From Parahaliea mediterranea (GTDB lineage Bacteria > Pseudomonadota > Gammaproteobacteria > Pseudomonadales > Halieaceae), in NCBI RefSeq assembly GCF_003402235.1, contig NZ_QEWO01000001.1:992001-1056000 (forward strand): 64,000 bases of DNA. Reading direction: 5' to 3'. Below are positions 18,355 through 26,918 of this stretch, piece after piece. The position numbers were made by a program, and so were the translations under genes. Every line of letters begins with the position of its first letter. The stretch's first letter is position 1. Below the pieces are notes generated by a model that saw only the letters and a program-made list of their open reading frames with translations, had not been told where the DNA came from and searched no databases.

Positions 18355-18693
18355 TTAGTTGAGCACCTGGAGCTTTTCAACCTCCAGCGTACTGGCGTCT
18401 TCATCGCGGTCGATAACACCGTACAGCCGTATTGTCGCGCTGGGAGACAATTGCACCTTGCCCAGAATGTCCTCATCAATCACCGCGGTAATTTCGCCGG
18501 ACGGGTCTGCCACCAGATATTCCTCATCATCCAGTTTCTGGGCGATCCTGACATCGACCACCACTTCCGTGCCATCCGCAACGGCCTGGGCTTCGGCGAT
18601 CGTCACCGCAGTTGTGGGCGTTGTCGCACATGCGGCAAGCAACACAATGGCGGGAACCAGCATCCAGTGGCCAATGTACTTGGCAATCTTCAT
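18355..18693 (-). CDS. BOF (YgiW/NirD OB-fold) lipoprotein
   Basis: 112-residue envelope protein. The start at 18693 gives a basic start (MKIAKY), a hydrophobic core and lipobox LAAC (Cys22). The mature part TTAVTIAEAQAVADGTEVVVDVRIAQ ... EEYLVADPSGEITAVIDEDIL follows the bacterial OB-fold (BOF/DUF5666-like YgiW) pattern. YgiW members bind small cationic ligands and act in stress tolerance. Function here is inferred from fold only. Confidence 0.75.
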   Translation of the reverse strand: MKIAKYIGHWMLVPAIVLLAACATTPTTAVTIAEAQAVADGTEVVVDVRIAQKLDDEEYLVADPSGEITAVIDEDILGKVQLSPSATIRLYGVIDRDEDASTLEVEKLQVLN

Positions 18694-19055
18694 TCGAAAG
18701 TCCTCTCGTTGGATTGTACTTGTCGTAATGCCAAAGTCGTTTCGGCCTATCCGTTCAACACCGCCCCGCCACTGCAAATTCCGCACACTGGCCGGGAGGG
18801 CCGTCACAGGCTTTCGCAGGGGAAACACCGAAAGCTGCGAAAGCACCGTGCGTCAGTTGTTGGTTGGCTTTCATCCGCAAAAGTTCATGTAAATTTTCAG
18901 GTGGGGAAACAGCAGCACCGGAAAGAGTCCAGGCTGAAGCTGAAATTTGCGAAGCTTTTGATTGCGCAGCCGCGCCAACTTACCGCATCGGCAAACGGGT
19001 CCTCATTGGGCGAGCGCGGCAATGGTGGAGCCTTTCCCTATAGCCACACCCACTC
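18694..19055. other. intergenic, no gene seen
   Basis: 362 bases between two minus-strand genes. It holds the promoter region of the BOF lipoprotein gene. I see no ribosome-site-led frame, strong hairpin or repeat. The GC content starts to fall here. Confidence 0.5.
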
Positions 19056-19559
19056 CTATTCGGGGCTGTTTGCGCCTGCTGCCTCCAGCGGCTGCCATTG
19101 CGTGATCGAAGTGGCCGGGCGCACCTCCCAGTGCTCGCCATCCCGGCTGCGATAGGCCGCATAGTGAGTGCAGCACCCGCCCGCCCCCATCGCCTGGGTG
19201 CCAATTTCCACCTGAATATACTCCCCGTCAAACTCTAGCCGCTCTCTCACACATTGCTGTGGCAACGGGTAAGGCGCGGGTTTGAATAGCAGTTCCCAAC
19301 CCTGCCGGGCTTGACCGGACATCACAGACTGATAGACCTTGCAGGCTTTGATGCCGAACAGCGTGACCCGTCCGTCCGCCAGCCTCAACTCGGCCACCGG
19401 TGTCGTAAATTCCGGCGCCTGATTGGCATCACGCTCCGCGCTCGAATCCAGCGCGGGCCCCACCTTGGTACAGGCATTCACAGCAATTGCCGCGCCCATC
19501 AAGGCGGCAAGGGCCATTGTGAATTGGGATGAAAAAAACTGATGCCGGCGCGTTCTCAC
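19056..19559 (-). CDS. hypothetical exported protein, possible lipoprotein
   Basis: 167 residues, family not recognised. The GTG start at 19559 gives a good signal peptide (MRTRRHQ, then a hydrophobic stretch) ending in VNAC at residue 30, an imperfect lipobox; the ATG at 19517 would lose the basic region. The mature protein has two further Cys pairs (KACKV near 72, GGCCTH near 135), suggesting disulfides in the periplasm. Last gene before the lower-GC region. Confidence 0.6.
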   Translation of the reverse strand: MRTRRHQFFSSQFTMALAALMGAAIAVNACTKVGPALDSSAERDANQAPEFTTPVAELRLADGRVTLFGIKACKVYQSVMSGQARQGWELLFKPAPYPLPQQCVRERLEFDGEYIQVEIGTQAMGAGGCCTHYAAYRSRDGEHWEVRPATSITQWQPLEAAGANSPE

Positions 19560-19962
19560 GTGGTTATTGGCCCTTACCGATGCATGCGAATGGAATTGTC
19601 CAGGCCATCATCTTAAGAATTAACGGCTGTAGCGTCGAATAGGAATTGTGGTAAGTACAGCACGGTTCCAAGTTCCCAAAAACTGCACTGATGGGAATCA
19701 GCCGCCTGCGATCAGGAAGCTTCCGAACATGCTTCAAAGTGGTCCACCGGATAGCGCTGGGGCACTCGAAGCGAGCATAACGCGCTGGCTGAACTGTGCC
19801 ACAACACCAAATTGCTGCATGCGCTCCAACGGCGGCGGCTTTTGAAATTCCGGGACTGAAGCGTTGTATCTATTGCTTAAATCTCAACATCGACAAACGC
19901 CGCACTACCAGCATGCGAGGAATAGAGCCATTAACAGGTCACTATAGTTATTTATGACCCGC
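19560..19962. other. AT-richer intergenic region, no convincing gene
   Basis: About 400 bases with base composition unlike the flanks. A 65-codon frame at 19648-19845 lacks a ribosome-binding site and protein-like composition. No transposase or integrase remnant is evident. It marks the left edge of the probable acquired segment. Confidence 0.5.
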
Positions 19963-20050
19963 TTAAAGATCATTACCATATTGAACAACCTTGCAAGACC
20001 AGCACCTTGCTGCCAATATGGTGCATAAATGAAGCGCAAAGCATCTTTAA
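19963..20050. repeat. nested inverted repeats upstream of hipBA
   Basis: Outer arms TTAAAGAT (19963-19970) and ATCTTTAA (20043-20050) enclose inner arms ACCATATTG (19975-19983) and CAATATGGT (20014-20022), all exact inverted repeats. HipB proteins bind spaced inverted operators, so this is a candidate autoregulatory region or cruciform. Confidence 0.65.
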
Positions 20051-20059
20051 ACCCTATTT

Positions 20060-20069
20060 ATAGATCTAT
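20060..20069. promoter_or_regulatory. candidate HipB operator
   Basis: Perfect 10-base palindrome ATAGATCTAT ending 5 bases before the hipB start codon, in the position of an autorepression site. Confidence 0.4.
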
Positions 20070-20074
20070 CGCCC

Positions 20075-20413
20075 ATGTCAAAACCAGCGCACAGAAGCTA
20101 TTCCCGCTACGCCCGAGAAGCCGTCAAACTTCTTGGACTAATGATCCGCAACGCGCGCATTGAGCGCAGCCTGACAGTGGCGGATATCGCCGAGCGGGCG
20201 GGCGTTTCGCGCGGCCTCGTACACCGGATAGAACAGGGCGAAATGGGCACATCCATTGGCGCGGCGTTTGAACTGGCCGCAATTCTGGGGATACACCTGT
20301 TTGAAGCCGAACCAACCACCCTGACACGACACCTTGCTATTGAGCACAATAAACTCACCCTGCTCCCGCAGGCTGCACGCAAAAAAAAGCAGAATATCAA
20401 CGATGACTTCTGA
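20075..20413 (+). CDS. hipB: HipB-like XRE antitoxin
   Basis: 112-residue DNA-binding protein with a Cro/cI helix-turn-helix at about 24-66 (IRNARIERSLTVADIAERAG ... HRIEQGE). It overlaps the toxin gene by 11 bases, the usual hipBA arrangement. It should neutralise HipA and repress the operon. The C-terminus RKKKQNINDDF is a flexible tail as in other HipB proteins. The codon use is less GC-rich than the flanks. Confidence 0.88.
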   Translation: MSKPAHRSYSRYAREAVKLLGLMIRNARIERSLTVADIAERAGVSRGLVHRIEQGEMGTSIGAAFELAAILGIHLFEAEPTTLTRHLAIEHNKLTLLPQAARKKKQNINDDF

Positions 20414-21695
20414 TCGCCCACGACTATCTACGCCAGATGAGGCCTTCGTCTGGCTTTGGTTACCGGGGGCGACAGAGCCAGTGGTCGCTGGAAGAATTTC
20501 GCGCGACGGCGAACGGCTGATTTATAACTACGGCCAAAGCTATCTGCAGCGCAATAACTGTATGGCCATCTATCTCCCGGAACTTCCCCTGCGCCGCGGC
20601 GCCATTCCGCCCGAGGCCGGCCTGAGCATGGCCGGTTGCCTGCGCGACGCTGCCCCCGACGCATGGGGGCGCCGGGTTATCCTGAACCGAACCTTCGGGC
20701 GCAAAGGTAAAGATACCGACATAGCCGCACTTGATGAACTAACCTATCTGTTGGCGTCTGGATCAGACCGCGTGGGGGCACTCGACTTCCAGCCCTCTCC
20801 CTCAAAATACGTGCCGCGTACGATAGAGACAGCAACACTCGAAGAGCTATTGAGCGCTGCTGAGAAGGTTGAACAAGGCGTCCCTCTTTCGCCCGACCTG
20901 GATCAAGCACTGTTTCACGGCTCATCGTTAGGCGGAGCCCGCCCCAAGGCACTGCTTCAGGATGGCGACAGGAAATTGATTGCAAAGTTTTCCTCATCAA
21001 CAGACACCTACAACGTGGTAAAGGCTGAGTACGTCGCCATGCGCCTTGCTGAAAAAGTCGGCCTCAGTGTCGCCCCAGTCACAATTGCCCGCGTCGCCGA
21101 AAAAGACGTGTTGCTGATTGAGCGATTTGACCGCACCCGGACAGAGAACGGCTGGACACGCAAATCCATGATGTCAGCGCTAACCCTCTTCGGTCTTGAT
21201 GAAATGATGGCGCGCTATGCCAGCTATGAAGACCTCGCGGAGATTGTCCGACACCGATTTACTTCCCCAAAGTCGACCCTGCAGGAGCTATTTGGTCGCC
21301 TGGTGTTTAACATCCTGTGCGGAAACACCGACGACCATGCACGCAACCACGCGGCATTTTGGAACGGTGAGCAACTGTCCCTGACACCCGCCTACGACAT
21401 TTGCCCACAGAGCCGCACGGGGAATGTGGCCAGCCAAGCCATGCTGATCGTTGGAGATAATAGAGCGAGCACACTGAAAAATTGCCTTGAAGCTGCACCT
21501 AGCTTTCAACTTGATGACCATGCAGCGAAGGAGATTATCAAGCGACAAATCGAGGTTATCCGCAGCACTTGGGATGACATTAGTGGAGAAGCAGAACTGA
21601 CCGCGATTGAGCGTAAGCTTTACAGCCAGCGTATGTTTCTGAATGATTTTGTCTTCGAGGGAGCGCCATCCAGTATCAAAGCTCAACGCAATTAG
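20403..21695 (+). CDS. hipA: HipA-like serine/threonine kinase toxin
   Basis: 430-residue kinase of the HipA family; in E. coli HipA phosphorylates glutamyl-tRNA synthetase and induces persistence. The start at 20403 lies within hipB. Seen: the N-terminal HipA N1-type domain, the Gly-rich loop GSSLGGARPKALL near residue 180 (with the Ser regulated by autophosphorylation), LLIERFDR, and the catalytic/metal segment ILCGNTDDHARNHA near 305 followed by TPAYDICP. All key residues are present, so the toxin looks active. Target here is not known. Confidence 0.9.
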   Translation: MTSDRPRLSTPDEAFVWLWLPGATEPVVAGRISRDGERLIYNYGQSYLQRNNCMAIYLPELPLRRGAIPPEAGLSMAGCLRDAAPDAWGRRVILNRTFGRKGKDTDIAALDELTYLLASGSDRVGALDFQPSPSKYVPRTIETATLEELLSAAEKVEQGVPLSPDLDQALFHGSSLGGARPKALLQDGDRKLIAKFSSSTDTYNVVKAEYVAMRLAEKVGLSVAPVTIARVAEKDVLLIERFDRTRTENGWTRKSMMSALTLFGLDEMMARYASYEDLAEIVRHRFTSPKSTLQELFGRLVFNILCGNTDDHARNHAAFWNGEQLSLTPAYDICPQSRTGNVASQAMLIVGDNRASTLKNCLEAAPSFQLDDHAAKEIIKRQIEVIRSTWDDISGEAELTAIERKLYSQRMFLNDFVFEGAPSSIKAQRN

Positions 21696-22178
21696 CCCCC
21701 ACCGTATGGGAACAATGGGCAGAAGGTAAGGGCGGTGTCGAAGGTGCAATCAAGGCCAAAGATTAGCGCGGCCAGCCTACAAGCCATTAGGTTAGAATTC
21801 CGCTACAGCATTGAGCACCGGTGCATCAGCATATGGCCGCTTGCCTCAACGATTCGTCGATCCGATATTCGATTGCTGACATCACATGCGTACGGGCTGC
21901 TCCCAACGCATGACAGCCCGCGCAGGCGGACTCGTAGACATTGCACCCACCTTCCAGGCGTCCGGGGTCGGCGAAGGTAGCACCGCAATCCACTTATCAG
22001 GACCGCGCGTCGCAGGGGAACCGGGGGAGAACACGAACTCCGCGACGCCAAATTCATGCTATCGTCACTGTCGGTACGCCCTGACAGATCACAACGCCCT
22101 GCGGCGCTCCTGTTGCCCACCAAACGGCCATCTGAGCAGACGTACCTCCGATCGACTGGAAATTTCCGGACCTACGCC
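21696..22178. other. intergenic gap between hipA and the LysR gene
   Basis: 483 bases without a convincing gene; short frames here lack ribosome sites. A stem-like structure exists at 22007-22048 (outer arms GCGTCGC/GCGACGC, inner GGAG/CTCC). It could be a recombination scar or leader. The LysR start at 22179 is favoured over the 22056 ATG. Confidence 0.45.
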
Positions 22179-23084
22179 ATGAATCTTCGGAGTATCGACC
22201 TCAACCTCCTCACCGTATTCCATGCGGTCATCACCGAGGGTAATATTTCAAGAGCAGCCGAAAAGATCGGCATGAGCCAGCCTGCGACCAGTGCCGCCTT
22301 GTCGCGCTTACGCCTGATCCTTAAGGATGAGCTTTTCATCCGCACTGGGCGCGGCGTGCGACCAACTCCCCGCGCCCAGGAGCTCGAGAAGCCAGTTCGG
22401 CAGATTCTCGAGATGATTCGCAACACCCTGACCCAACCCGAGGAATTCGACTACACGGCGAGCAACCGCTCATTTACCATAGCGTCCATGGACTATGGCG
22501 GCGTACTCATCGCCCCCCGGCTGATGTATTACCTGCAGCAACTCGGCTCCCCGGTAACAATCAATATACATTCGAGTAATGATGCCAGGCTCATCGACAA
22601 GATGCGGTTCGGTACGGTCGACTTCAATATTGACTATATGCAGATGGTGGAAGAGGACTTCCACAATGCGCACGTTATCACCGAAACCGCCTCCTGCCTG
22701 GTCAGAAAGGCTCACCCGATTATTCGCGACGAACTTACGCTGGATCAGTACCTCGATGCCCAACAGGTGGTGGTCTATCCCTACGGCCAGCGGGTGTCAG
22801 TGATGGAGGAATTCCTCACCGCCATGGACGTGAGGCGCCACCGCACGATGGTGGTCCCCAGTTTTCTCAACTATCCATACATTGTCAGCAGTACGGACCT
22901 CATCTGCACCCTACCCTCCAGGGTTGGCCGAATCTATGCTGCGCAATACGACCTCAACCTCTTCCCCCTTCCCGTTCCCGGATTCAAGGTCGACTACTAC
23001 CTCATGTGGTACGCCGGACTGGAGTATGACCCCGCGCACCGCTGGATGCAGGAAATACTGCTGAACCTTTGCCGGCAGGAATAA
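22179..23084 (+). CDS. LysR family transcriptional regulator
   Basis: 301-residue regulator, full family length. The N-terminal helix-turn-helix is LTVFHAVITEGNISRAAEKIG ... PATSAALSRLR at 9-45, the FIRTGRGVRPTPRA wing follows, then a periplasmic-binding-fold effector domain of the NodD/NahR type. It is codirectional with and 260 bases upstream of the eight-gene cluster and is the obvious candidate activator. The start at 22179 places NLRSIDLNLL at the N-terminus as usual. Effector unknown. Confidence 0.88.
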   Translation: MNLRSIDLNLLTVFHAVITEGNISRAAEKIGMSQPATSAALSRLRLILKDELFIRTGRGVRPTPRAQELEKPVRQILEMIRNTLTQPEEFDYTASNRSFTIASMDYGGVLIAPRLMYYLQQLGSPVTINIHSSNDARLIDKMRFGTVDFNIDYMQMVEEDFHNAHVITETASCLVRKAHPIIRDELTLDQYLDAQQVVVYPYGQRVSVMEEFLTAMDVRRHRTMVVPSFLNYPYIVSSTDLICTLPSRVGRIYAAQYDLNLFPLPVPGFKVDYYLMWYAGLEYDPAHRWMQEILLNLCRQE

Positions 23085-23344
23085 TACTGCGCACGCGTCC
23101 CTCTCGCCGCACCCCGGCAACCCCCTCATATTATTTGTTTTTTGTATATCAGACAAAAAATCATTTGATTTTTATTTGCCAACATTTTAGGTATAAATTA
23201 ACGCCAAGCCAGAAATCACTTGAATAAAAGGCTTTCAAAAAAAAGGTATCTATAAATCGGCATTTGACGGTTCACCGCAAATATCCGATTAACTTATAAC
23301 GCATCACCAACGCAAGCCAGCGCTCCACCACCGGAGACCATCAC
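23085..23344. promoter_or_regulatory. AT-rich promoter region of the catabolic cluster with LysR-type box
   Basis: 260 AT-rich bases. An 8-bp inverted repeat TTTTTTGT/ACAAAAAA with 7-base spacer lies at 23138-23160; it contains a T-N11-A core, the pattern bound by LysR proteins. It could also act as a weak stop for the LysR transcript. A TATAAAT-like -10 candidate lies near 23202. Confidence 0.5.
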
Positions 23345-24730
23345 TTGAACAGCTCCCTAGACAGCTCAGCCCATCTCGACACAAATAACGTGCTAGCCAG
23401 CTCTTGGTACATGGTGGTGCTGTGCATGGTCGCCTACGTCTTTTCGTTCATCGACCGGCAGATCCTGGCCTTGCTAGTCGAGCACATCCGGGCTGACTTT
23501 GACCTGAACGATACTCAGTTCAGCCTGATTCACGGCTTTTCCTTCGCCCTGTTCTACGCCTTGATGGGCCTGCCGATTGCACGCATGGCGGACACGCGAT
23601 CGCGCCCGGCCATTATCGCTATAGGTGTAGCGGTATGGAGCGCAGCCACCATGGTCTGTGGCCTAGCGAAAAATTTCTGGCACCTGTTCTTCGCCCGTAT
23701 GGGTGTCGGCGTCGGCGAAGCGGCACTTTCGCCGGCGGCCTACTCGATGATCACCGACGCCTTTCCCAAATCCAGGTTAGGCCTGGCACTGGGTATCTAT
23801 TCGATGGGCTCATTTTTTGGTGCCGGCATTGCGTTCATGGTCGGCGGTGTCGCCATTGAATGGGTAGTCTCCAGTATCGGCACAATTACGATTCCGGTAA
23901 TAGGTGAAATCAAGCCTTGGCAGATGACCTTCTTTATTGTCGGCGCGCCAGGCCTTCTACTGGCAGCCCTGTTTCAGCTGACTGTGCGGGACCCTGCTCG
24001 CAAGGGCGTCGAGGAAGGTCACAGCGGTTACTCGCTGGCTGAGGTTGGCGCCTACATGCGCCTGAACTGGCAGACATTCCTCTCCCTCAATCTCGGGTTC
24101 GGTCTGCTTTCAATGGTGCTGTTTGCACTGCTTTCCTGGTCCCCTGCCTTCCTCTTGCGGAATTTCGAGCTGGCTACCAGAGAGGTGGGACTGTATCTCG
24201 GTTCCATTGTGCTGGTTTGCAATGCTCTGGGGGTGCTCGCCAGCGGCTGCCTGACCGACTTCTGGAGTCGCCGCGGACACACCGACGCGGCAATGAAATC
24301 TGGCATGACTGGCGGCATCGGTGCCCTGCTTCCGGCACTGGCATTTCCGTTCATGCCAGGACTGGATTCAACCATCGCGGTCCTGGCTGTGGCCTTTTTC
24401 TTTGCCAGCTTTCCGTTGGCCACCTCAGCCGCTGCGCTGCAAATTGCAGCACCCAACCGCATGCGCGCCCAGGTGACCGCAGTGTTCTTCCTTTTTCTGA
24501 ACCTCTTTGGCATCACCGGCGGTGCAACTCTCGTGGCACTGTGCACTGACTACCTTTTCCGCGAAGAGAATCTGGTCGGGTATTCGATGGCGTTGGTCGC
24601 CGGTATCGGGGCCGTGCTGGCGGTAGTCGTTACCGCCTGTGGTTGCAAATACTACCGGGCTACAGCCAGGCAGGTTTCGAATGTGCCACCAATGAATCGC
24701 ACTCCTCTAGCGGAAGCCGGAATGACCTGA
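23345..24730 (+). CDS. Spinster-like MFS transporter (cluster carrier)
   Basis: 461-residue inner-membrane carrier with 12 predicted helices. Family signs: SFIDRQILALLVEHIRADF in helix 1, HGFSFALFYALMGLPIARMAD with the MFS motif A region, and RMGVGVGEAALSPAAYSMI in helix 4-5. The TTG start at 23345 has a GGAGA nearby; the next ATG would cut into helix 1. First gene of the cluster, 49 bases before the octopine-dehydrogenase-type gene. It probably imports the cluster substrate or an oxidised product. It is paralogous to carriers at 41514 and 57982. Confidence 0.85.
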   Translation: MNSSLDSSAHLDTNNVLASSWYMVVLCMVAYVFSFIDRQILALLVEHIRADFDLNDTQFSLIHGFSFALFYALMGLPIARMADTRSRPAIIAIGVAVWSAATMVCGLAKNFWHLFFARMGVGVGEAALSPAAYSMITDAFPKSRLGLALGIYSMGSFFGAGIAFMVGGVAIEWVVSSIGTITIPVIGEIKPWQMTFFIVGAPGLLLAALFQLTVRDPARKGVEEGHSGYSLAEVGAYMRLNWQTFLSLNLGFGLLSMVLFALLSWSPAFLLRNFELATREVGLYLGSIVLVCNALGVLASGCLTDFWSRRGHTDAAMKSGMTGGIGALLPALAFPFMPGLDSTIAVLAVAFFFASFPLATSAAALQIAAPNRMRAQVTAVFFLFLNLFGITGGATLVALCTDYLFREENLVGYSMALVAGIGAVLAVVVTACGCKYYRATARQVSNVPPMNRTPLAEAGMT

Positions 24731-24779
24731 TCGCACAAAGGTCATTCCTCTCCAGAATGGATCTACAAGGAAGCAGTTT

Positions 24780-25868
24780 ATGGAAATAGCAGTATTGGGT
24801 GGGGGGCACGGCTGCTATGCAGCAGCTGCCGAACTCTCCGAGAAAGGCCACACGGTACGTTTTTGGCGGCGGGATAACCAGGCTTTGCAGCCACTTATCC
24901 AGTCACGCTGCATTACGGTCGTCGACTTCAATGGCGAGCGTGACATCATCATTGCCAAGCCCACCACCTCCCTGGAAGAGGCTGTCACGGGCGCTGACAT
25001 TATCGTCATACCCCTGCCTGCAACGACCCATGAGGCTCTCTCAAAAGATCTGGCGCCGCTACTGGTCGACGGACAAGCGGTTTACCTTCCCCCCGGCACC
25101 TTCGGCAGCTATGTGTTCTATCGCGCGATGCGTGACGCGGAAAATAACGCCGATGTCAGTTTTGCCGAGACGGGTACCCTTCCCTACCTAGCGCGCAAAC
25201 ACGGGCCGACACGCGTGGTGATCAGCGGCTACGCCACTCGCCTACCCACAGGTGTCTTTCCCGCCATCAACTCGGACTATGCGCTGAATCGACTGAAGGA
25301 GATATACCCGATCGAGCACTGCAAGGATGCTCTGAGTGGCGCCCTGATGAATGCGGGCCCGATCATTCATCCTCCGCTGATCCTGATGAATGCTGGACCA
25401 CTGGAGCATTTCGATGCCTGGGACATTCACAACGAAGGCACTCAGCCCTCTATCCGCAGAGTGACCACGGCACTGGATGGAGAGCGCATAGCCCTGCGTG
25501 AAGCGCTTGGCTACGGCGCCCCACATTTCCCACTGGCGGATCACTACAACAAGGAAGGCGAAGGCGATGAGTGGATGTACGGCCGCTCGGCACACGAAAA
25601 ACTGACCGATAGCGGCGACTGGCGCGAGGATATCGACCTAGAAAGGCATAGATACATGCTGGAAGACACCCGGCTGGGACTGTCCCTGCTGGTATCGGTG
25701 GGTCGCTGGGCTGGCGTTTCTACCCCAGTAGCGGAAGGCCTGCTGAACGTGGCAAGCGGCGTCACCGGGCGAGATCTGTACCGAGAGGGTCGAACTCTGG
25801 AAAACCTGGGCCTGGTCGGACTGAACCGGGAGCAAATGTACACGTTGCTGCAAACCGGACAATTCTGA
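24780..25868 (+). CDS. octopine/opine dehydrogenase family NAD(P) oxidoreductase
   Basis: 362-residue cytoplasmic enzyme. The N-terminal Rossmann motif is AVLGGGHGCYAAA with FWRR after strand 2; the C-terminal all-alpha domain carries the opine-dehydrogenase catalytic region (PIIHPPLILMNAGPLEH). Known members reduce a keto acid-amino acid imine (octopine, nopaline) or the reverse, but many act on unknown hydroxy or imino acids. Strong AAGGAAG ribosome site. It lies 15 bases before the next dehydrogenase. In a catabolic operon oxidation of an opine-like or hydroxy acid is plausible; substrate unknown. Confidence 0.82.
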   Translation: MEIAVLGGGHGCYAAAAELSEKGHTVRFWRRDNQALQPLIQSRCITVVDFNGERDIIIAKPTTSLEEAVTGADIIVIPLPATTHEALSKDLAPLLVDGQAVYLPPGTFGSYVFYRAMRDAENNADVSFAETGTLPYLARKHGPTRVVISGYATRLPTGVFPAINSDYALNRLKEIYPIEHCKDALSGALMNAGPIIHPPLILMNAGPLEHFDAWDIHNEGTQPSIRRVTTALDGERIALREALGYGAPHFPLADHYNKEGEGDEWMYGRSAHEKLTDSGDWREDIDLERHRYMLEDTRLGLSLLVSVGRWAGVSTPVAEGLLNVASGVTGRDLYREGRTLENLGLVGLNREQMYTLLQTGQF

Positions 25869-25883
25869 GGAGGGAAGCGCCAG

Positions 25884-26918
25884 ATGAAAAGCGTAGGTGT
25901 TATTGGAGTTGGACGCATGGGGCGAGGAATCGCACTCAGCTACATCTTCGCCGGTATCCCGGTGCTACTTGTGGACATCAAACAGCGATCGAAAGCAGAC
26001 CGGGAAGCCCTGTATCACGCGGCACTGAAAGAGTTGACCCTTGATCTGCAATTTCTGACAAAGATAGGACTGTTAGAGGAAAACGCAGTCGACCAGGTGT
26101 TGGAACGCCTCACATTTAGCCATCGCGAAGCCCCCGGCAAAGCGCTCGCCCAGTGTGATGTCATCTTCGAGGCAGTGCCCGAGGTAATGACGGCCAAGGT
26201 GGAGTGCCTCAAATACCTGGCAGAAAACGCCAGTCCCGATGCCGTTATCGCCTCAACCACTTCCACATTTTTGGTGACAGAGTTGGCCACATGGGTGTAC
26301 CAGCCCAGCCGCTTTCTCAACGCCCACTGGCTGAATCCAGCACATCTCATGCCTCTGGTGGAAATTGCCCGGGGCGACGATACCAGCCAGCAGTCTGTCG
26401 ACGATCTGGTCGCATCCCTGGAGAGTATCGGCAAGGTACCTGTCGTATGCTCGGCATCGCCGGGCTATATCGTCCCACGCATCCAGGCCCTGGCGATGAA
26501 CGAAGCAGCACGGCTGGTGGAAGAAGGTGTGGCCTCACCCGAAGACATCGACAAAGCCGTCAATTACGGCTTCGGCTTGCGCTTTGCCGTACTCGGCCTG
26601 CTGGAGTTCATCGATTGGGGTGGTGGCGACATTCTGTACTACGCATCGAAATATCTCTCGGGCGCTCTGGATGAACGCTACCGGGCACCCGCGATCATCA
26701 ATAGCAACATGGAAGAAGGCCGCAACGGAATCAGGGATGGCGTCGGCTTTTTCAATTATCAAAACATCGATGTCGACGCCTACCGTGAACAGCGTATGCG
26801 CGACTTCGTTGCCTTACTGACACATAAAAATGTTCTACCCAAGTTCAACCAGGCCAGCCTTCCACAAGAGGCGCGGCGTCAACACATTGAGTTTCCGACC
26901 GGGGGAAAGCGGACATGA
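25884..26918 (+). CDS. 3-hydroxyacyl-CoA dehydrogenase family protein
   Basis: 344-residue NAD-dependent dehydrogenase. Motifs: GVIGVGRMGRGIA, FEAVPE (NAD domain, His/Glu dyad region), NAHWLNPAHLMPLVE with the catalytic His, and the VNYGFGLR helix in the C-terminal domain. It is not fused to crotonase, so it may act on free hydroxy acids (as L-gulonate 3-dehydrogenase or carnitine dehydrogenase do) and not only on CoA esters. Strong GAGGAGGG site. Its stop overlaps the TonB receptor start by 4 bases. Confidence 0.85.
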   Translation: MKSVGVIGVGRMGRGIALSYIFAGIPVLLVDIKQRSKADREALYHAALKELTLDLQFLTKIGLLEENAVDQVLERLTFSHREAPGKALAQCDVIFEAVPEVMTAKVECLKYLAENASPDAVIASTTSTFLVTELATWVYQPSRFLNAHWLNPAHLMPLVEIARGDDTSQQSVDDLVASLESIGKVPVVCSASPGYIVPRIQALAMNEAARLVEEGVASPEDIDKAVNYGFGLRFAVLGLLEFIDWGGGDILYYASKYLSGALDERYRAPAIINSNMEEGRNGIRDGVGFFNYQNIDVDAYREQRMRDFVALLTHKNVLPKFNQASLPQEARRQHIEFPTGGKRT

